This document shows, piece by piece, positions 63,292 to 64,000 of a stretch of 64,000 bases of DNA. The notes under the pieces were generated by a model, which was not told the origin of the DNA, did not search any database, and saw nothing but the letters and a program-made list of their open reading frames with translations. The translations under genes were made by a program, and so were the position numbers. The stretch's first letter is position 1, and each line of letters begins with the position of its first letter. The DNA is from JAGWRA01 sp035534615 (GTDB taxonomy: Bacteria; Acidobacteriota; Vicinamibacteria; Vicinamibacterales; CAVVIG01). The stretch lies in NCBI GenBank assembly GCA_035534615.1, contig DATLRO010000061.1, forward strand, positions 253,218 through 317,217, in the 5' to 3' direction.

Positions 63292-63711
63292 ATGCTGGAG
63301 ATCACGCCGGCCATCCGGATCGACGACCGCGATCTGCGGATCGCGTTCGTCCGGTCGTCCGGCCCGGGCGGGCAGAACGTGAACAAGGTGGCGACGGCCG
63401 TCCAGCTCAGGTTCGACGCCGCGCGGTCCACGGCCCTGCCCGAGGCCGTCCGCGCCCGCCTGCGGAGCCTGGCCGGACGCCGGATGACGGAGGACGGGGT
63501 GCTGATCATCGACGCCCGGCGCTTCCGCACGCAGGAGCAGAACCGGCGCGACGCCGTCGACCGGCTGACGACGCTCCTCCGCCGCGCCGCCGCGCCGCCG
63601 ATCCCCCGCCGTCCGTCGAAGCCGACGCGCGCCTCGAAGGAACGGCGGCTCGAGTCGAAGCTTCGCCGCGCGCGCGTCAAGGAAGCCAGGAAGGCCGGCC
63701 CCGAGGACTAA
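63292..63711 (+). CDS. arfB: Alternative ribosome-rescue factor ArfB (YaeJ-type peptidyl-tRNA hydrolase)
   Basis: A 139-aa protein with the release-factor GGQ motif in SSGPGGQNVNKVATAVQLRF and a basic C-terminal tail (RRARVKEARK) that enters the mRNA channel of stalled ribosomes. It releases stalled peptides. The start is set by the -10 box and by the family's MLEIT-type N-terminus. It converges with the patatin-like gene and overlaps its end by 35 bp. Confidence 0.92.
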   Translation: MLEITPAIRIDDRDLRIAFVRSSGPGGQNVNKVATAVQLRFDAARSTALPEAVRARLRSLAGRRMTEDGVLIIDARRFRTQEQNRRDAVDRLTTLLRRAAAPPIPRRPSKPTRASKERRLESKLRRARVKEARKAGPED

Positions 63712-64000
63712 GCGCCGCCGGGCGCGGCATGTCGGCCTCGTACTCGCTGGCGAGCCGGCCGAGGTCGAGCGACGGGCGCAGCACCAGCAGATCGACGTGC
63801 CGCATCCCCGCCCGCTGGTCTTCGGGCAGGCGGTCGACCAGATCGTTGATCCGCTGCAGCCGCAGCGCGTCGCCGTCGAACAGATCCAGGAAGATCGCGT
63901 TCAGCAGCACGCCGGCGACCTGCGCCGGCGGCGGGTAGCCGTCGACCGCCGGGCGGTCGGCTTCCTCGCGCGTCCGGCCGTATCGCGTCGAGATGGCCAG
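63677..64000 (-). CDS. Patatin-like phospholipase, C-terminal part (runs off the window)
   Basis: The last 107 codons of a gene that enters from the right edge. The sequence LAISTRYGRTREEADRP at the edge, AQVAGVLLNAIFLDLFDGDAL, LVDRLPEDQRAGMRHVDLLVL and DLGRLASEYE resemble the C-terminal region of patatin-like phospholipases (RssA/YlbK group). The catalytic Ser/Asp lie outside the window. Its 3' end overlaps arfB on the opposite strand. Confidence 0.7.
   Translation of the reverse strand: MAISTRYGRTREEADRPAVDGYPPPAQVAGVLLNAIFLDLFDGDALRLQRINDLVDRLPEDQRAGMRHVDLLVLRPSLDLGRLASEYEADMPRPAALSPRGRPSWLP

Overview
The window is very GC-rich DNA, densely coded on both strands, with many secreted or membrane proteins. 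Gene content points to an environmental Acidobacteriota, most likely class Vicinamibacteria. The clues are three large MacB/FtsX-type permeases of the acidobacterial 'orphan permease' type with no ATPase beside them, a VPS10/BNR-repeat secreted protein, a fused alpha/beta E1 dehydrogenase, and many one-gene hydrolases with Tat or Sec signals. The taxonomy is inference. I see no rRNA, tRNA, CRISPR array, intact prophage or intact insertion sequence.

Layout. 0-11 kb: a beta-helix protein, two methyltransferases, an E1 dehydrogenase plus MFS transporter operon, DNA-3-methyladenine glycosylase, small membrane proteins, DUF3014 and a VOC protein. 11-15 kb: a two-gene surface-protein operon (small secreted protein plus a 1134-aa Ig/MBG-repeat protein) closed by a strong hairpin. 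15-22.6 kb: Yip1-like protein, FAH-family hydrolase, DsrE-like protein, VPS10 protein, an NTF2-like protein, DUF202 and cupin. 22.8-26.6 kb: a three-gene operon encoding two His-containing polytopic membrane proteins and a Tat-type Rieske protein, with a cytochrome c nearby. 26.6-30 kb: a cell-wall pair (L,D-transpeptidase plus DUF882) and a VapBC-like pair. 30.6-34.6 kb: amidohydrolase and amidase around a decayed DUF4386 gene.

34.6-42 kb is the unusual part. It holds small single-domain genes (DHFR-like, MOSC, PspC, VOC, two SRPBCC, DUF1801, VOC) mixed with gene fragments. One fragment is the C-terminus of an integron-type tyrosine recombinase whose catalytic Tyr is replaced by Cys. A good sigma70 promoter lies just downstream of it, and three attC-like imperfect palindromes sit at gene boundaries. 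I read this as a fossil integron-like cassette array.

42-64 kb returns to chromosomal housekeeping and accessory genes: thioesterase, zinc-finger protein, PP2C phosphatase with SDR, three orphan permeases, an ICMT-like methyltransferase, an aldehyde dehydrogenase, a CPBP-family protein lacking its first catalytic motif, DinB/GlnRS, PdxH, a GT39 glycosyltransferase, a GNAT-like protein, ArfB and a patatin-like protein running off the end.

Two window-wide signals are worth noting. Seven intergenic tracts are built of degenerate 7- or 8-nt tandem units, most with a phased GA or AA step, resembling the heptameric STRR repeats of cyanobacteria. Several genes also have a -10-like hexamer only 6-8 nt before the start codon, suggesting leaderless transcripts.
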